Source of the DNA: Janthinobacterium lividum
GTDB taxonomy: Bacteria; Pseudomonadota; Gammaproteobacteria; Burkholderiales; Burkholderiaceae_D
DNA length: 64,000 bases
Assembly (NCBI RefSeq): GCF_023509035.1
Contig: NZ_CP075583.1
Coordinates: 4,216,001 to 4,280,000 of the forward strand
Direction: 5' to 3'
Shown here: positions 63,004-64,000 of the stretch, one piece after another
How positions within the stretch are numbered: position 1 is the first letter of the stretch
Layout: every line of letters starts with the position of its first letter
The notes under the pieces: generated by a model
The model's database searches: none
The model's input: the letters and a program-made list of their open reading frames with translations, nothing else
What the model was told of the DNA's origin: nothing
Translations under genes and position numbers: made by a program

Positions 63004-64000
63004 TCACGGTTCCGGCATCTCGACTTCGATGCCATCCTCCGTGTACGACATCTTTGCAGATTCCCCCGTACACGCCCCCTGCGGCGCGTCCGCCACGTAG
63101 CGGCACTCGCTTTCCATGCTGCCATCTTCACGCCAATGGCGCGTCCAGCCCTGGCGCTCTCCATCCATATATTCGATCAGTTGCCTCGGCTTGCCATTCG
63201 CATACCAGGAACGCAATGCGCCCTCTTCGCGCCCGCCCGCGTTCCACAGCTTGTGCACGATCAATACGCCGGCCCGGCTGAAGCGCTGTTCGCTGCGCAA
63301 GACAAAGTGGCCGCTGTGCGTGCGCTTGCTGGCGACTTTACCGTCCGGATAATATTCGACGCTTTCACCGACAGGCTTGCCATCAACGTAGTTGGCAGTG
63401 CGCTGCACCTTGCCATCCGGGAAATATCCGGTGCTCGGTCCCGTCATGATGCCGTTGTCATGCTGGCTGCGGCTTTCCACGCTGCCGTCCGGATAGAACA
63501 GCAGCAGCTCGCCCTCCGTCTGGCCCTTGACCTGGGTCGTGCGCGTTTTCAGTTTGCCGTCCTTGTCGAACGTTTCCACCACACCATCAGCGCGTGCGCC
63601 GTTGCGGTAGGTGCGCGACTCGATCTGCTTGCCATTCTGGTGATAAGTCTGTTCCTCCCCCTCCTGCATGCCATTGCGCCACGTGCTACGCATGGAAACT
63701 TTGCCGTCCGGGTAATACAGGGTCTGCACACCCTCCTGCAAGCTGCGTCCATCGCGCGCCACCTGCATTTCCAGCGATCCATGCGGGTAATACATGCTGT
63801 AGTTGCCCACCAGCTTGCCGCGCAGGTAATCGGGAGCGTTGACTTGGCCCGTCAGCCGCCTCGGTTCGCCTTCCCGCACATGATAGATCTCGACTTGCCA
63901 GGTGCCAGGCATCTTGCCGGGCGGCAGCGGCAGGAGCAGCGCATAGCGCGCCTGTTCCATCACCTCGCCGCGCGACAGGTTGTGGTTCAGGTAAAGACGG
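63004..64000 (-). CDS. YwqK/MORN-repeat protein, 5' end beyond the window
   Basis: The open frame runs off the window edge, so the N-terminus is missing; about 332 residues are visible. It is built of repeats of about 22-26 residues with the core YYPDGKV or similar (YYPHGSLEM, YYPDGKVSM, FYPDGSVES, YFPDGKVQR, YYPDGKVAS), the MORN-like repeat of the YwqK family (often annotated toxin-antitoxin YwqK antitoxin). The C-terminus is EDGIEVEMPEP. Role unknown; it may be an immunity or surface-associated protein. Confidence 0.8.
   Translation of the reverse strand, partial: RLYLNHNLSRGEVMEQARYALLLPLPPGKMPGTWQVEIYHVREGEPRRLTGQVNAPDYLRGKLVGNYSMYYPHGSLEMQVARDGRSLQEGVQTLYYPDGKVSMRSTWRNGMQEGEEQTYHQNGKQIESRTYRNGARADGVVETFDKDGKLKTRTTQVKGQTEGELLLFYPDGSVESRSQHDNGIMTGPSTGYFPDGKVQRTANYVDGKPVGESVEYYPDGKVASKRTHSGHFVLRSEQRFSRAGVLIVHKLWNAGGREEGALRSWYANGKPRQLIEYMDGERQGWTRHWREDGSMESECRYVADAPQGACTGESAKMSYTEDGIEVEMPEP

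Noticed and set aside
1..64000. CRISPR arrays, tRNA/rRNA genes, insertion sequences, phage genes
   Set aside because: None found on reading both strands; no repeat-spacer pattern, no transposase or integrase.

Overview
The window looks like the chromosome of a GC-rich betaproteobacterium of the family Oxalobacteraceae (Janthinobacterium/Duganella/Massilia-like). The grounds are base composition, the complete exosortase A (XrtA/EpsH) exopolysaccharide gene set, and housekeeping genes of that flavour (nadB, purT, ldhA-type, LpxO, membrane glucose dehydrogenase). No rRNA, tRNA, IS element, phage or CRISPR array is seen. This genus-level call is inference from memory, not from a search.

Regions. 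(1) 21-9709, plus strand, tightly overlapping: TIGR03087-type sugar transferase, exosortase A, TIGR03088-type glycosyltransferase, class II amidotransferase, TIGR04063-type glycosyltransferase, and a glycosyltransferase fused to a CapK/phenylacetate-CoA-ligase-like domain. (2) 9838-14617: small unrelated genes (LysE exporter plus MocR regulator, MepB-like, TfoX-like, D-lactate dehydrogenase). (3) 14706-23380, minus strand: a second polysaccharide block with GT2-GT4 fusion, Wzx flippase, glycosyltransferase, AlgI-like MBOAT O-acetyltransferase and two tandem SGNH-type partner proteins. (4) 23528-35409: the other half of the exosortase-A system, with O-antigen ligase/polymerase-like protein, polysaccharide deacetylase, second amidotransferase, PLP decarboxylase, acyl-CoA ligase, GNAT protein, acyl carrier protein, two alpha/beta hydrolases, glycosyltransferase and TPR protein. 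(5) 35396-55564: housekeeping and accessory genes: purT, VOC protein, LysR/MFS pair, chemoreceptor, thioesterase, lpxO, MarR plus glucose dehydrogenase, carbonic anhydrase, ferredoxin, M13 peptidase, DUF1439 lipoprotein, a 24-residue membrane peptide, hemerythrin. (6) 55670-60474, minus strand: PrsR sigma-54 activator, PrsK kinase and the TIGR03013-type initiating sugar transferase. (7) 60678-64000: nadB, an AT-richer orphan gene and a truncated YwqK/MORN-repeat protein.

How they fit: the initiating transferase, glycosyltransferases, flippase and polymerase-like protein would build and move an extracellular polysaccharide; MBOAT/SGNH, deacetylase, amidotransferases and the ligase-decarboxylase-ACP-GNAT-hydrolase module would decorate it; exosortase A anchors PEP-CTERM proteins in the same matrix; PrsK/PrsR regulate the system. 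Export and chain-length genes and the PEP-CTERM substrates themselves are not in this window.

Quality caveat: eleven genes carry twelve single-base indels in short homopolymers, seven of them a run of five where the protein family needs six. This is most simply explained by sequencing error, and coordinates below give the reconstructed full genes. The most interesting regulatory signals are a perfect FNR-type box at 30556-30569 inside the divergent exosortase-associated promoter region, a hairpin that buries the ribosome binding site and start codon of a hemerythrin gene (55563-55602), and several strong palindromes next to regulators.
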